Shown one piece after another: positions 24,569-33,449 of a stretch of 64,000 bases of DNA. How positions within the stretch are numbered: the stretch's first letter is position 1; each line of letters begins with the position of its first letter. The translations under genes and the position numbers were made by a program. The DNA is taken from NCBI RefSeq assembly GCF_900112285.1, contig NZ_FOKZ01000021.1, forward strand, positions 17,165 to 81,164, read 5' to 3'. The notes below the pieces were generated by a model that did not search any database, was not told where the DNA came from, and saw only the letters and a list, made by a program, of their open reading frames with translations. Source of the DNA: Polaromonas sp. OV174 (GTDB lineage Bacteria > Pseudomonadota > Gammaproteobacteria > Burkholderiales > Burkholderiaceae_C).

Positions 24569-26431
24569 TTAATCACCCATCACCACGCCCTCGCGCCGTG
24601 GATCGGCGCCGCCCAGCCAGACTGGCGTGCCGTGGGCCTGGCCGCGCGTGATGGCTTGCAGGCCGCTGGTCATGGTCACTTCGCGCACTTCGGCGCCGCG
24701 GGCCCGCAGGGCTTCGACGGTGGCCGGGGCGAAGCGCTTTTCTTCCAGCAGGCTGGGGCCGTTGAGCGAGCCGAAGTTGGGCAGGTCAATCGCCTGCTGC
24801 GGCATCATGCCCCAGTTCAGCACGCCGTACAGCGTCTTGGCCGTGAAGTGGATGATGAGCGCGCCGCCGGGGCTGCCGCCGCTCATGATGAGCTGGCCGC
24901 TGGCCTTGTCGAACACCAGCGTGGGTGCCATGGACGAACGCGGCCGCTTGCCGGCCTGCACGCGGTTGACCACCGGCTTGCCTTCGGCGTCGGTGGGGGC
25001 AAAGCTGAAGTCGGTCAGCTCGTTATTGAGCAAAAAGCCGCCCGCCTTGCCGGTGCCGCCATCGGTCATCAGGCGCGAGCCAAACTGGTCTTCAATCGTC
25101 GTGGTCATGGCCACTGCGTTGCCGAAGCCGTCCACGATGCTGATGTGCGAGGTGCCGTATTCGGGCTGGTCAGGCATGGGCGCGTAGGAGGTTTTGCCCG
25201 CGCCGGGCACGCCGGGCTTGGCAACTTTCATGCTCGGGCCCGCTGGCTGGATCAGCTTGGCGCGCTCGCTTAGGTAGCCTGGGTCTAGCAAGCTCATCCA
25301 GCTGCCGGCGGGCGGCTGCACAAAGTCCGGGTCGCCCAGGTACTGGCCGCGGTCGGCAAAGGCCAGGCGGGAGGCTTCGGTGTACAGGTGCAGCCAGTCG
25401 GCCGAGGGCGTGGGGCCCACGGTGCCGGGCACGCCGCCCATGCCGCTGACCAGGGGCAGGGTGGCGGCATTGGTGTTGTTCAGGATGCCCAGGATTTGCC
25501 CGATGGCAATCGCGCCCGAGCTGGGCGGCGGCATGCCGCACAGGCGGTAGGTTTGCTGGTTGGCGCTGTAGTCGGAGCAGATCGGCTCGCGCTTCTTGGC
25601 CTGGTAGTTGGCCAGGTCGCTCAGGGCCAGCTTGCCGGGATTGGTCGGGTGGCTTTGCACCTTGCTGACGATGGCCTGGGCCACCGGGCCGGTCAGCAGG
25701 GCGTTGGAGCCTTTGCTGGCGATTTGCCGCAGCACCTCGGCCAGGGCCGGGTTGCGCAGCGTGACACCGACATCGACCGGCGTGCCGTCGGGCTTGTAGA
25801 AATAGGCGGCCGCCGTGCGGTCGTTCTTTAGATACTTCTCGTCCTTGAGCAAGGTGTTGAGCCTTGCGCTGACCTTGAAGCCGTTTTCGGCCAGCTGGAT
25901 GGCGGGCACAAAGAGCTGGGCCCAGGGCAGCTTGCCGTATTGCTTGTGTGCCATTTCCAGCATGCGCACGGTGCCTGGCGTGCCGACCGCGCGGCCGCCC
26001 ACCACGCCGTCGTAAAACGCCAGCGGCTTGCCATCGGCGCCTATGAAGAGCTTGTCGTCGGCGGCGGCCGGAGCGGTTTCCCGACCGTCGAAGGCCTCGA
26101 CCTTGCTGCCGCTGGAATGCAGCAAAAAGGCGCCCCCGCCTATGCCGCTGGACTGCGGCTCCACCAGCGCCAGCACCATCTGCACCGCAATCGCGGCATC
26201 AATCGCCGAGCCGCCGGCCTTCAAGACCTGATAGCCGGCATCAGTGGCCAGCGGGTTGGCGGCAGCGACGGCGAACTTGGTGGTGGCCCAGCCCGGTTTC
26301 GCGCTGTAACCCGAGGAGCCTTCGGGCTGCGCCGGCACGGTGTAGCTGAATTGGCTGGATGGGCCGGCGCAGGCCGCCAGCAGGGCGGCTGCGGCAACCG
26401 GGGCGACGACGAGGGTCAACAGGCGTTTCAT
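24569..26431 (-). CDS. ggt: Gamma-glutamyltransferase, lipoprotein form
   Basis: 620 residues. Cleaves gamma-glutamyl bonds such as in glutathione, in the periplasm. Start ATG at 26429-26431 is chosen because it yields a lipoprotein signal (AAALLAAC, Cys21). The autocatalytic cleavage site and nucleophile is Thr427 in YGTSHISIVD. Other motifs are SSGIGGGAF, DGRETAP, PPPSSGAIAIGQ, RPRSSMAPTLV and MSGGSPGG. The large and small subunits arise by self-cleavage before T427. Stands alone, facing the LysR gene across a terminator. Confidence 0.96.
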   Translation of the reverse strand: MKRLLTLVVAPVAAAALLAACAGPSSQFSYTVPAQPEGSSGYSAKPGWATTKFAVAAANPLATDAGYQVLKAGGSAIDAAIAVQMVLALVEPQSSGIGGGAFLLHSSGSKVEAFDGRETAPAAADDKLFIGADGKPLAFYDGVVGGRAVGTPGTVRMLEMAHKQYGKLPWAQLFVPAIQLAENGFKVSARLNTLLKDEKYLKNDRTAAAYFYKPDGTPVDVGVTLRNPALAEVLRQIASKGSNALLTGPVAQAIVSKVQSHPTNPGKLALSDLANYQAKKREPICSDYSANQQTYRLCGMPPPSSGAIAIGQILGILNNTNAATLPLVSGMGGVPGTVGPTPSADWLHLYTEASRLAFADRGQYLGDPDFVQPPAGSWMSLLDPGYLSERAKLIQPAGPSMKVAKPGVPGAGKTSYAPMPDQPEYGTSHISIVDGFGNAVAMTTTIEDQFGSRLMTDGGTGKAGGFLLNNELTDFSFAPTDAEGKPVVNRVQAGKRPRSSMAPTLVFDKASGQLIMSGGSPGGALIIHFTAKTLYGVLNWGMMPQQAIDLPNFGSLNGPSLLEEKRFAPATVEALRARGAEVREVTMTSGLQAITRGQAHGTPVWLGGADPRREGVVMGD

Positions 26432-26510
26432 GCAATCTCCTCTGGGTTGATGGTGAGCCGCCATGGTACGCCGGAGCATTCGCCTCAGGAAGAATTTGCC
26501 GCTATTTAGT

Positions 26511-26558
26511 CATTTCGGCCTCTAGCCCTTGTTGGATGGCCGGTAGCAGCTATCAAAA
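26511..26558 (-). repeat. 48-bp dispersed element, copy R2
   Basis: On the reverse strand reads TTTTGATAGCTGCTACCGG, then AACAAGGGCTAGAGGCC. Best match to the consensus among the seven copies; in the gap between ggt and the NhaR-like gene. Confidence 0.9.
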
Positions 26559-26583
26559 GGTGAGTGAGATGGTGCTCAGGCCC

Positions 26584-27465
26584 CTAGGGCCGTTTCAACA
26601 GCTGCTGGACCAGTGGATGCATCACCTTGCGTTCTGTGCTGATGGCGTAGTAATGCTCCTGCACGCTTTCACAAGCGCCTATCAGCCGGACCTGGCTGCG
26701 CTTGAGCAGGTCGTTTTGCGCCGCCAGCGCCGCCGGAAAGACACCCAGGCCGGTGCCGCCGAAGGTTTCCAACAGCGCGCTGTCTTCAAACTCTCCCACC
26801 ACCCGCGGGCGCAGGCCTTGCTGTGCCAGCCATTTGTCCAGGGGATTACGCACGATGGAATGCGTGGTCGGCAGCAAGATGGGCACGTCTTGCAGTGACG
26901 CCGGAAAGCCCGCATGCGCCAGCTCCCACCAGTGCTGCACCCCGTACCAGCCCATTTCCGAGCTGCCTAGCGGGTGGCTGTGCACCTTCAGGCGCGGGTT
27001 GAAGGGCGCGGGGTGATCGGTCAGCACCACATCGAGCTTGTGCACGGCCAGGTCGGCCAGCAGGTCGGCCATCTCGCCCTCGTGGCAGATCAGGCGCAGA
27101 TCCGGCACCTGCAGCACCGGATGCAGCAGGCGCTGCACTTCCAGCTTGGGCAGCCCATCGGCAATGCCCACGGCCAGGCGTACCGACGGCGTCTGCACGG
27201 CCGCGTGCACCTGCGCGGGCAGCGCCTCGCCCAGCTGGAAGATCTGTTCGGCCTGTTGCAGCGCCACCAGCCCGGCTTCGGTGAGCGTCAGGCCGCGGCC
27301 GGCAGGCTTGAGCAGCTGACAGCCCAGGTCCCGCTCCAGTTCGCGCACCTGCGCGCTCACGGTTTGCACCGCCATGTCCAGCCGTGCGGCCGCGTGGGAC
27401 ATGCCGCCTTCCTTGGCCACGACCCAGAAGTAGTAGAGGTGTCGGTAGTTGAAAGCCAGGCTCAT
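26584..27465 (-). CDS. nhaR: LysR-family regulator, NhaR type
   Basis: 293 residues. Begins FNYRHLYYFWVVAKEGGMSHAAARLDMAVQTVSAQVRELE, the characteristic NhaR helix-turn-helix, and has the NhaR effector-domain phrase LICHEGEMADLLADLAVHKLDVVLTDHPAP. In enterobacteria NhaR activates the Na+/H+ antiporter gene nhaA; no nhaA is adjacent here (an antiporter lies 10 kb away), so the target is unknown. Confidence 0.9.
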   Translation of the reverse strand: MSLAFNYRHLYYFWVVAKEGGMSHAAARLDMAVQTVSAQVRELERDLGCQLLKPAGRGLTLTEAGLVALQQAEQIFQLGEALPAQVHAAVQTPSVRLAVGIADGLPKLEVQRLLHPVLQVPDLRLICHEGEMADLLADLAVHKLDVVLTDHPAPFNPRLKVHSHPLGSSEMGWYGVQHWWELAHAGFPASLQDVPILLPTTHSIVRNPLDKWLAQQGLRPRVVGEFEDSALLETFGGTGLGVFPAALAAQNDLLKRSQVRLIGACESVQEHYYAISTERKVMHPLVQQLLKRP

Positions 27466-27579
27466 ATTCAGGATTTACAGGAAGATAGTTCATGCATTGT
27501 CTGCTTTTTCATGTGGCGTTAAGCCCTTATCGTTAACCGCTTGATGTGCAGCTCCCTGCACGCACTAAAGGTAAACCTC

Positions 27580-27855
27580 ATGAAATGCCCCCATTGCAAT
27601 GACACAGCCCTGGTGATGTCCGATCGCCAAGGCGTTGAAATAGACTACTGTCCTCAGTGCCGCGGCGTGTGGCTGGACCGTGGCGAGCTCGACAAGCTGA
27701 TTGAAAGAAGCACGGCAGCCGCGCCAGCGCCTCAGCCGGTGTATCAGCAGCAGCCAGGGCGCAGGCCCGACTTCGTGGACTCTGACCACCATTACAAGCA
27801 GCCTGGCTATGGCCAGCGCAAGCAGAAATCGTGGCTCAGCGAAATTTTCGACTGA
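27580..27855 (+). CDS. Small TFIIB-type zinc-ribbon protein
   Basis: 91 residues. Zinc ribbon C3-x2-C6 and C24-x2-C27 (MKCPHC, DYCPQCRGVWLDRGELDKLIE), the zf-TFIIB/YjdB-like family. The Gln/Pro/Tyr-rich middle and the C-terminal KSWLSEIFD tail are typical of these small cytosolic proteins. ATG at 27580 chosen because MKCPHC is the family start. Function unknown. Confidence 0.9.
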   Translation: MKCPHCNDTALVMSDRQGVEIDYCPQCRGVWLDRGELDKLIERSTAAAPAPQPVYQQQPGRRPDFVDSDHHYKQPGYGQRKQKSWLSEIFD

Positions 27856-27929
27856 GCCTAGCGACCCTGTCGCCCTAGTCCCTGTGGCTGCCGGCGACTT
27901 CTCTTTTTTACTTTTTTTCAGGAAACCTC

Positions 27930-28334
27930 ATGCGTACTTCTTTTGTCTCCGCCACCGCCGTGATCGCTTTGACCGTTGCCTCGCTCGCGGCTCCGTCGCT
28001 GGCACAGGCCAAACGCTTTGCCAGCAAGGCCAAACCCATGGCGCCTGCAAGCATCAACAAGGCACCGGCCGCTGCTCCGGCCGCCCCAGTGGCCGCTAAA
28101 GCCGCTGCGCCGGCAGCGGCAGCACCGGCTGCGGCGCCTGCAGCTGCGGCAGCGCCTGCCGCCGGCTCGGGCATGATGGGCACCATGGGCGCTGTCGCCG
28201 TGGGCGCGGTCGTTGGCTCCATGGCGGGCAATGCGCTGGCCGGCTCCCCTGCCGACAAGGAAGCCAAAGAGAAGGAGGCCAAGGCCAAGGAAGCAGAAGC
28301 CGCCGCCAAGGCCGCCCCTGCCGCAGCCAAGTAA
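27930..28334 (+). CDS. Ala/Lys-rich exported protein
   Basis: 134 residues. Cleavable signal (VIALTVASLAAPSLAQA), long Ala/Pro low-complexity region, a Gly-rich hydrophobic stretch (GSGMMGTMGAVAVGAVVGSMAGNALAG) that could insert in a membrane, and a Lys/Glu/Ala helix (DKEAKEKEAKAKEAEAAAK). It follows the zinc-ribbon gene by 74 bp on the same strand and may be cotranscribed. Family not recognised beyond Gly-zipper-like membrane proteins. Confidence 0.8.
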   Translation: MRTSFVSATAVIALTVASLAAPSLAQAKRFASKAKPMAPASINKAPAAAPAAPVAAKAAAPAAAAPAAAPAAAAAPAAGSGMMGTMGAVAVGAVVGSMAGNALAGSPADKEAKEKEAKAKEAEAAAKAAPAAAK

Positions 28335-28452
28335 GCCTGCTGGCACGATGCCTGTCGGATTCGATGGATTCAAGCCCTGAGTCGGCTGCGCGTTAAAGCG
28401 CAGCCGCTGGGCACGTGCCGGGGCGCCGCCCATTGCAGGCGGCGCAGGGTTT

Positions 28453-29220
28453 TTAGCGCGGTGCCAGGCGGATCGCGCCGTCCAGGCGAATCACTTCGCC
28501 GTTGAGCATGTCGTTTTCAATGATGTGTTTGGCCAGCTTGGCATAGTCCTGCGGCGTGCCCAGGCGCGACGGGAAGGGCACGCCAGCGGCCAGCGAGTCC
28601 TGCACTTCCTGCGGCATGCCAAACAGCATGGGCGTGCCGAAGATGCCGGGGGCGATGGTCATGTTGCGGATGCCGTTGCGCGCCAGGTCGCGGGCGATCG
28701 GCAGGGTCATGCCGACGATGCCGCCCTTGGAGGCGCTATAGGCGGCCTGGCCGATCTGGCCGTCATAGGCCGCCACCGAGGCGGTGGAGATCAGCACGCC
28801 GCGCTCGCCGGTGGCTTCGGGCTCGTTCTTGCACATGGCGTCGGAGGCCAGGCGGATCATGTTGAAGCTGCCCACCAGGTTGACGGTGATGGTCTTGCTG
28901 AAGGTGGCCAGGCTGTGGGCGCCGTTCTTGCCCACGGTTTTCTCGGCGGGCGCAATGCCGGCGCAGTTGACCAGGCCCATCAGCTTGCCCATGGCCACGG
29001 CCTTGGCCACCACGGCCTGGCCGTCGGCTTCCTGGCTGACGTCGCACTTCACAAAGGCGGCTTTGTCTGCGCCCAGCTCTTTGGCGATGGCTTCGCCTTT
29101 TTCGGCTTGCATGTCGGCAATCACGACCTTGGCGCCATTGGCTACCAGCATGCGTGCCGTGCCTTCACCCAGGCCGGATGCGCCGCCGGTGACGATGAAT
29201 ACTTTGCCTGCGATTTCCAT
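28453..29220 (-). CDS. Short-chain dehydrogenase, 3-hydroxyacyl-CoA dehydrogenase type II-like
   Basis: 255 residues. NAD site [26 protein letters not shown], catalytic Ser-Tyr-Lys in [23 protein letters not shown], and the HSD17B10-like C-terminus ([34 protein letters not shown]). Likely oxidises 3-hydroxyacyl-CoA or 2-methyl-3-hydroxybutyryl-CoA in beta-oxidation or isoleucine breakdown. An upstream ACGT-rich palindrome at 29281 may link it to fatty-acid or branched-chain regulators. Confidence 0.93.
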   Translation of the reverse strand: MEIAGKVFIVTGGASGLGEGTARMLVANGAKVVIADMQAEKGEAIAKELGADKAAFVKCDVSQEADGQAVVAKAVAMGKLMGLVNCAGIAPAEKTVGKNGAHSLATFSKTITVNLVGSFNMIRLASDAMCKNEPEATGERGVLISTASVAAYDGQIGQAAYSASKGGIVGMTLPIARDLARNGIRNMTIAPGIFGTPMLFGMPQEVQDSLAAGVPFPSRLGTPQDYAKLAKHIIENDMLNGEVIRLDGAIRLAPR

Positions 29221-29280
29221 GAGCTTGTTCCTTGAAGTTGAACGGTTGAGATAGGGGCTGGCTGAGCGCCTGTGTGGATG

Positions 29281-29302
29281 TTGACGTTAACGTAAACGTA
29301 AA
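29281..29302 (-). promoter_or_regulatory. ACGT-type palindromic operator candidate
   Basis: TTGACGTTAACGTAAA is a near-perfect inverted repeat centred on GTTAAC, followed by a further ACGTAAA. It lies 61-82 bp before the dehydrogenase ATG. LiuR/FadP-type regulators of branched-chain amino acid and fatty-acid genes in proteobacteria use ACGT(T/A)AACGT-like sites; assignment is by resemblance only. Confidence 0.55.
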
Positions 29303-29326
29303 TGCAAACATCAATTATGACCCATG

Positions 29327-29356
29327 AAAAAAGCCCGGTCACCGATGGCCGGGCTT
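29327..29356 (-). terminator. Rho-independent terminator of the iron-binding protein gene
   Basis: Read on the reverse strand: stem AAGCCCGG/CCGGGCTT, then six T. Located 30 bp after the stop of the leftward gene at 29386. Confidence 0.85.
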
Positions 29357-29385
29357 GTGGCAGCTGCAATTACTGCTTACTTGGC

Positions 29386-30438
29386 TTACTTGTAGCCGAC
29401 GCGGTCAAGCATCTGCTGGACTTTCAGCTGGTTGTTGCCAATGGCGCTGACCGGAATGGTGTCTGACTTGAAGCTGCCGCCCGTCATGGCCTGCAGGGCC
29501 GGGTTGCGGAATTTCACGCTGGGCACGGCAGGCCATTCGTTGTTGCCGTTGGCAAAGTAGTTTTGTGCATCGGCGCCGGCCAGGTATTCCATGAATTTGA
29601 CGGCGTTGGCGGGGTTTTTGGCGTTTTTGGCGACGGCGGCGCCGGCGATGTTCACGTGCGTGCCCCAGCTGTCCTGGTTGGGGAAAACCACACCGACACG
29701 ATCGGCCACCAGTTTGTCCTCGGGGGCGTTGGAACGCATGATGCGCGCCAGGTAGTAGGAGTTGGTCAGCGCAATGCCGCATTCGCCGCTGGCCACGGCC
29801 TTGATCTGGTCGGTGTCGCCGCCCTTGGGCGCCCGCGCCATGTTGGCCACCAAGCCCTTGAGCCACTGCTCGGTCTTGGCTTCGCCCAGGTGTTCGGTCA
29901 CACCCGAAAACAGCGACAGGTTGTAGGGGTGAGCGCCGGAGCGCGTGCACAGCAAGCCCTTGTTCTTCGGATCAGCCAGCTCTTCGTAGCTGTCCACGTC
30001 GGCTTTTTTCACCTTCATCTTGTCATAGACCACGATGCGGGCGCGGGTGGAAAAACCGAACCAGGTCGTGCCTTCGGCGCTGGCAGAAGCGCGCAGATGG
30101 GCGGGAATGGCGGCTTCCAGCTCGGCAGATTTGATGGGCTTGAACAGGCCGTCGGCATCGCCCTTGCCCAGGCGGGCAGCGTCAACCAGCAAAATCACGT
30201 CGGCGGGAGAGGCCGCGCCTTCGGCCTTGAGCCGCGCCAGAATGCCAGCGTCGTCAGCGTCCACGCGGTTGACTTTGATGCCGGTCGCCTTGGTGAAGTT
30301 GCTGTACAGGGCTTCGTCGGTCTGGTAGTGACGTGCAGAATACAAGTTGACGACCTGATCCTGGGCGCTGGCGTTGCCTACCGCACCCAACAGGGCGGCA
30401 GTGGCAAGGGCGGTCACTACTGGCACTTTTTTGAACAT
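29386..30438 (-). CDS. Fe(III) ABC transporter substrate-binding protein (FbpA/FutA type)
   Basis: 350 residues with a signal peptide (about 1-25, ending ASAQ). Family features are NLYSARHYQTDEALYSNFTKATGIKV, WFGFSTRARIVVYD, and the iron-coordinating Tyr pair in LTNSYYLARIM. Binds ferric iron in the periplasm for import. No permease or ATPase gene adjoins it, so it is an orphan binding protein. Terminator follows. Confidence 0.92.
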   Translation of the reverse strand: MFKKVPVVTALATAALLGAVGNASAQDQVVNLYSARHYQTDEALYSNFTKATGIKVNRVDADDAGILARLKAEGAASPADVILLVDAARLGKGDADGLFKPIKSAELEAAIPAHLRASASAEGTTWFGFSTRARIVVYDKMKVKKADVDSYEELADPKNKGLLCTRSGAHPYNLSLFSGVTEHLGEAKTEQWLKGLVANMARAPKGGDTDQIKAVASGECGIALTNSYYLARIMRSNAPEDKLVADRVGVVFPNQDSWGTHVNIAGAAVAKNAKNPANAVKFMEYLAGADAQNYFANGNNEWPAVPSVKFRNPALQAMTGGSFKSDTIPVSAIGNNQLKVQQMLDRVGYK

Positions 30439-30465
30439 GAAAAAATCCTGATGAATGGTAAGTTA

Positions 30466-31446
30466 ATGAGTTTAATGCAAACGCGAATTAGTCGTAATAA
30501 CCTTGCGGCACTAAAAACCCGTGCTAGCCAGGGCCGTCGTCGCCTTCTCGGGCGTTTGGGTGCTTGGCTCTTGCCCGCCTTGCTGCTGGCCGGCTGCGCC
30601 ACGCCGCCTGCTGGTCCGGTTGTCGTGCCGCCAGCCGTGACGGTGAAGAAACCGCTCAAGATCGGTTTGGCGCTGGGCGGCGGTGCGGCGCGCGGTTTTG
30701 CCCATGTTGGCGTGATCGAGGTGCTGGAGGAGGCCGGGCTCAGGCCCCAGGTGGTGGTCGGTACCTCGGCCGGCAGCTTGGTGGCGGCGATTTATGCCAG
30801 CGGCAAGAACGGTGCTCAGTTGCGTCAGACGGCGCTGAATATGGAAGAGGTCGCCATCACCGACTGGATGCTGCCCATCATTGGCCGCGGCATGTTTCGC
30901 GGCGAGGCGCTGGGCCGCTACGTGAACCAGCTGGTGGGTGGGCGTCTGATTGAGAACATGGCTATTCCGCTGGGCATTGTGGCCACCGACCTGAACAGCG
31001 GCGATGCCGTGCTGTTCCGGCGCGGCGACACCGGCACGGCGGTGCGCGCCTCCAGCGCGGTGCCGGCGGTGTTTGTGCCGGTCAAGATCAGTGGTCGCGA
31101 ATATGTCGATGGTGGCCTGGTGTCGCCGGTGCCGGTGCGCTTCGCTCGGCAGATGGGCGCTGAGCTGGTGATTGCCGTCGATATTTCCAACCCGCCGGAA
31201 AGCAACCCGGCCGACGGCACCCTGCAAATCCTGCTGCAGACTTTTGCCATCATGGGCAAAAGCATCAACCAGTACGAGCTCAAAGACGCCGATGTGCTGG
31301 TGCGGCCTTCGCAAGCGGGCTTGAAGAGCGCCGACTTTTCCGCCCGCAAGCAGGCCATAGACGCCGGCCGGGCCGCCATGCTGGCGGCGCTGCCAGCGCT
31401 CAAGGCCAAGTTGGAGGCTGGGGTGGCGCTGGCCCACAGCCCATGA
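30466..31446 (+). CDS. Patatin-like phospholipase lipoprotein (RssA type)
   Basis: 326 residues. A basic N-terminus leads into lipoprotein signal LLPALLLAGC. The patatin domain has the glycine-rich oxyanion loop LALGGGAARGFAHVG, nucleophile elbow GTSAGS and catalytic Asp in DGGLVSPVPV. Likely an outer-membrane-anchored esterase or phospholipase. The start is uncertain: ATGs at 30451, 30466 and 30475 are in frame, and the frame stays open far upstream because of the antisense iron-binding gene. Confidence 0.9.
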   Translation: MSLMQTRISRNNLAALKTRASQGRRRLLGRLGAWLLPALLLAGCATPPAGPVVVPPAVTVKKPLKIGLALGGGAARGFAHVGVIEVLEEAGLRPQVVVGTSAGSLVAAIYASGKNGAQLRQTALNMEEVAITDWMLPIIGRGMFRGEALGRYVNQLVGGRLIENMAIPLGIVATDLNSGDAVLFRRGDTGTAVRASSAVPAVFVPVKISGREYVDGGLVSPVPVRFARQMGAELVIAVDISNPPESNPADGTLQILLQTFAIMGKSINQYELKDADVLVRPSQAGLKSADFSARKQAIDAGRAAMLAALPALKAKLEAGVALAHSP

Positions 31447-31465
31447 GGGCCGCAGAGAAACTATT

Positions 31466-31513
31466 GTTTTAATAGCGCCTTGCGCCCTCTGCTATTGGGC
31501 TGGAGGCATTTTT
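31466..31513 (+). repeat. 48-bp dispersed element, copy R3
   Basis: TTTTAATAGCGCCTTGCGCC then TTGGGCTGGAGGCATTTTT; follows the consensus order and spacing, 20 bp after the patatin stop. Confidence 0.85.
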
Positions 31514-31517
31514 GATC

Positions 31518-31547
31518 AAAAAAAAGCCCAATCGGAAGATTGGGCTT
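31518..31547 (-). terminator. Terminator downstream of phasin gene
   Basis: Stem AAGCCCAATC/GATTGGGCTT with GGAA loop; on the reverse strand followed by T8. Serves the leftward phasin transcript and may also stop the patatin transcript. Confidence 0.85.
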
Positions 31548-31650
31548 TAAACGGATCCGTGAAACTGAATTTCTGGAAGGACCCGAGGAGACAACTGGTT
31601 TTCTTTCAGCGCTCAGGGCGCTGAAAGCGTTGGCAGTGATTCGCTAGTGA

Positions 31651-32193
31651 TTAGCGCTTTTTGGCCAAGTTCTTGGAAGCGTTCACTGCAGAAGCTGCTG
31701 CCGTATTGAAGTTGGCTTCGGCGATGTCGCCGGCTTGCTTGACGGCTTTTTGCACGGATTCGTAAGCGTTGTTGGCAGCTGCCACGGCGCTTTTCATCAC
31801 GGCAACGGCGGACTCGGAGCCGGCTGGTGCGTTCTGGGCGGCGGTTTCAACCAGGCCGGTGAATTTCTTTTGGGCTTCGGCCGTCTGGGCTTCAAAGGCC
31901 TTGCCGAGTTCGGCGCCGGCGGCTTGAGCGATGTCATACAGATGACGGCTGTAGGCGGCGGTTTTTTCGGCCAGGGGCTGGGCCAGACCGGATTGCAGTG
32001 CCAGCAGTTCCTGGGCATCTTTCACGCTCAGCACGGCTTGTGTGTGGCTGGCGCTTTCGGTCAATGCGGCCTTGGTGGCTTGCACGTTCAGTTCGACCAG
32101 TTTTTCAACGCCTTCAAAGGCTTTTTGGGTCAGACCAAACAGGGTGTCGATGTTGGCTTTGTGGGCGGCCATGAGTTGTTCAGCAGTCAGCAT
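31651..32193 (-). CDS. phaP: Phasin (PHA granule-associated protein)
   Basis: 180 residues, the TIGR01841 phasin length. Amphipathic, helix-rich and Cys-free: [38 protein letters not shown] is the family N-terminus. Coats polyhydroxyalkanoate granules and controls their size. The upstream region has two identical 17-bp sites likely bound by PhaR. Indicates that the organism stores polyhydroxybutyrate. Confidence 0.95.
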   Translation of the reverse strand: MLTAEQLMAAHKANIDTLFGLTQKAFEGVEKLVELNVQATKAALTESASHTQAVLSVKDAQELLALQSGLAQPLAEKTAAYSRHLYDIAQAAGAELGKAFEAQTAEAQKKFTGLVETAAQNAPAGSESAVAVMKSAVAAANNAYESVQKAVKQAGDIAEANFNTAAASAVNASKNLAKKR

Positions 32194-32243
32194 AGGTAAT
32201 CTCCAGATAGTGGTTTAACGGTGAATAGTTGCCTTGAGCCAAA

Positions 32244-32260
32244 TTGCTGCACTGCAACAT
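32244..32260. promoter_or_regulatory. Probable PhaR operator, site 1
   Basis: TTGCTGCACTGCAACAT, identical to the site at 32303. TTGC and GCAA arms form a dyad around TGCACT. Lies 51-67 bp upstream of the phaP start. PhaR repressors of phasin genes bind TGC-rich sites of this kind and leave when PHA forms. Confidence 0.8.
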
Positions 32261-32302
32261 AATTGAAAGTATAGGGCTTGTTGACGGCATTGCAAGTGTT
32301 TT

Positions 32303-32319
32303 TTGCTGCACTGCAACAT
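32303..32319. promoter_or_regulatory. Probable PhaR operator, site 2
   Basis: Identical 17-mer, 59 bp from site 1. The spacing (between five and six helical turns) suggests two sites that may cooperate. Confidence 0.8.
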
Positions 32320-32473
32320 TTTTAGGTCTGGCGACCTAACTGGGCGCTGTTTGCCAGGCCTCTGGTGGGTCCGGCTATCAGTCTAGCCGGGGGGGCTCGC
32401 GGCCACAATGGCAATAGGACGGGTGTCTGCCAGGTTTTTTGTGTCTATTTATTTCCTTTGAGGTCAAGCGCCG

Positions 32474-33421
32474 GTGCAAGCCTTTTACGCCACTCATTTT
32501 GTGTTGCCGCTGCCGCCCGGGCACCGCTTTCCCATGGCCAAGTACCAGCTCTTGCACGATCGCCTGGCCCATGAATTGCCGGCCGTGCGCATGGACCAGG
32601 CGCCCATCGCCAACGATGGCGAACTGGCCTTGGCGCACACGCCTGCCTATATAGAGGCCATCACGCAGGGCACCTTGGCGGCGCCGGCCCAGCGCGAGAT
32701 CGGTTTTCCCTGGAGCCCGCAAATGGCCGAACGCGCACGCCGTTCGGTCGGCGCCACGGTGGCGGCGGCGCGACTGGCCTTGGGCCTGGCAGCCGGCGGC
32801 GTGGCCGGCATTGCAGCCAATCTGGCGGGCGGCACCCACCATGCTTATGCCGACAAGGGAGCTGGTTTTTGCGTTTTTAACGACGCCGCCGTGGCGGCCA
32901 AACTGATGCAGGCCGAATGGGCGCGCCAGCATCGCCAGGCGCGCCGTCCTTTGCAGGTGGCCGTGATCGATCTTGATGTGCACCAGGGCAATGGCACGGC
33001 CAGCATCTTCGCTGGCGACGACAGCGTGTTCACCTTGTCGCTGCACGGGCAAAAGAACTTTCCCTTTCGCAAGGAGGCCAGTGACCTCGATGTGGAGCTG
33101 CCCGATGGCTGCCTGGATGCACCTTATCTTCAGGCACTGGAGCTGGCCCTCGATGAGCTGGAGCGGCGCTTTGAACCGGGGTTGATCCTGTTTCTGGCCG
33201 GCGCCGATCCGTTTGAAGGCGATCGCCTGGGGCGTCTGTCATTGAGCTATGACGGGCTGGAGGCGCGCGACCGCCGCGTTTTTGACTGGGCTTGGCAGCG
33301 CCGCATCCCGCTGGCCCTAGCCATGGCGGGCGGCTATGGCGTCAACATTGATGACACCGTGCAGGTGCAAATGAACACCTATCGCGTTGCGCTGGAATAT
33401 TGGCGGCGCTGGCATTTATAG
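32474..33421 (+). CDS. Histone deacetylase-like protein (AcuC/acetylpolyamine amidohydrolase family)
   Basis: 315 residues from a GTG start. Class II HDAC-like zinc hydrolase: AGGTHHAYADKGAGFCVFNDAAVAA (His pair), zinc ligands in VIDLDVHQGNGT and LAGADPFEGDRLG, and AMAGGYG near the end. Probably deacetylates small molecules or lysine residues of metabolic enzymes. It runs toward the thioesterase and nitroreductase genes (28 bp to the next start), perhaps one operon. Confidence 0.92.
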   Translation: MQAFYATHFVLPLPPGHRFPMAKYQLLHDRLAHELPAVRMDQAPIANDGELALAHTPAYIEAITQGTLAAPAQREIGFPWSPQMAERARRSVGATVAAARLALGLAAGGVAGIAANLAGGTHHAYADKGAGFCVFNDAAVAAKLMQAEWARQHRQARRPLQVAVIDLDVHQGNGTASIFAGDDSVFTLSLHGQKNFPFRKEASDLDVELPDGCLDAPYLQALELALDELERRFEPGLILFLAGADPFEGDRLGRLSLSYDGLEARDRRVFDWAWQRRIPLALAMAGGYGVNIDDTVQVQMNTYRVALEYWRRWHL

Positions 33422-33449
33422 CGTCTCTACGCTGGCAAAATAAGCCTTC

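Noticed and set aside
29563..30465. Long upstream extension of the patatin frame
   Set aside because: It is antisense to the iron-binding protein gene; the lipoprotein signal and domain start only after 30466.
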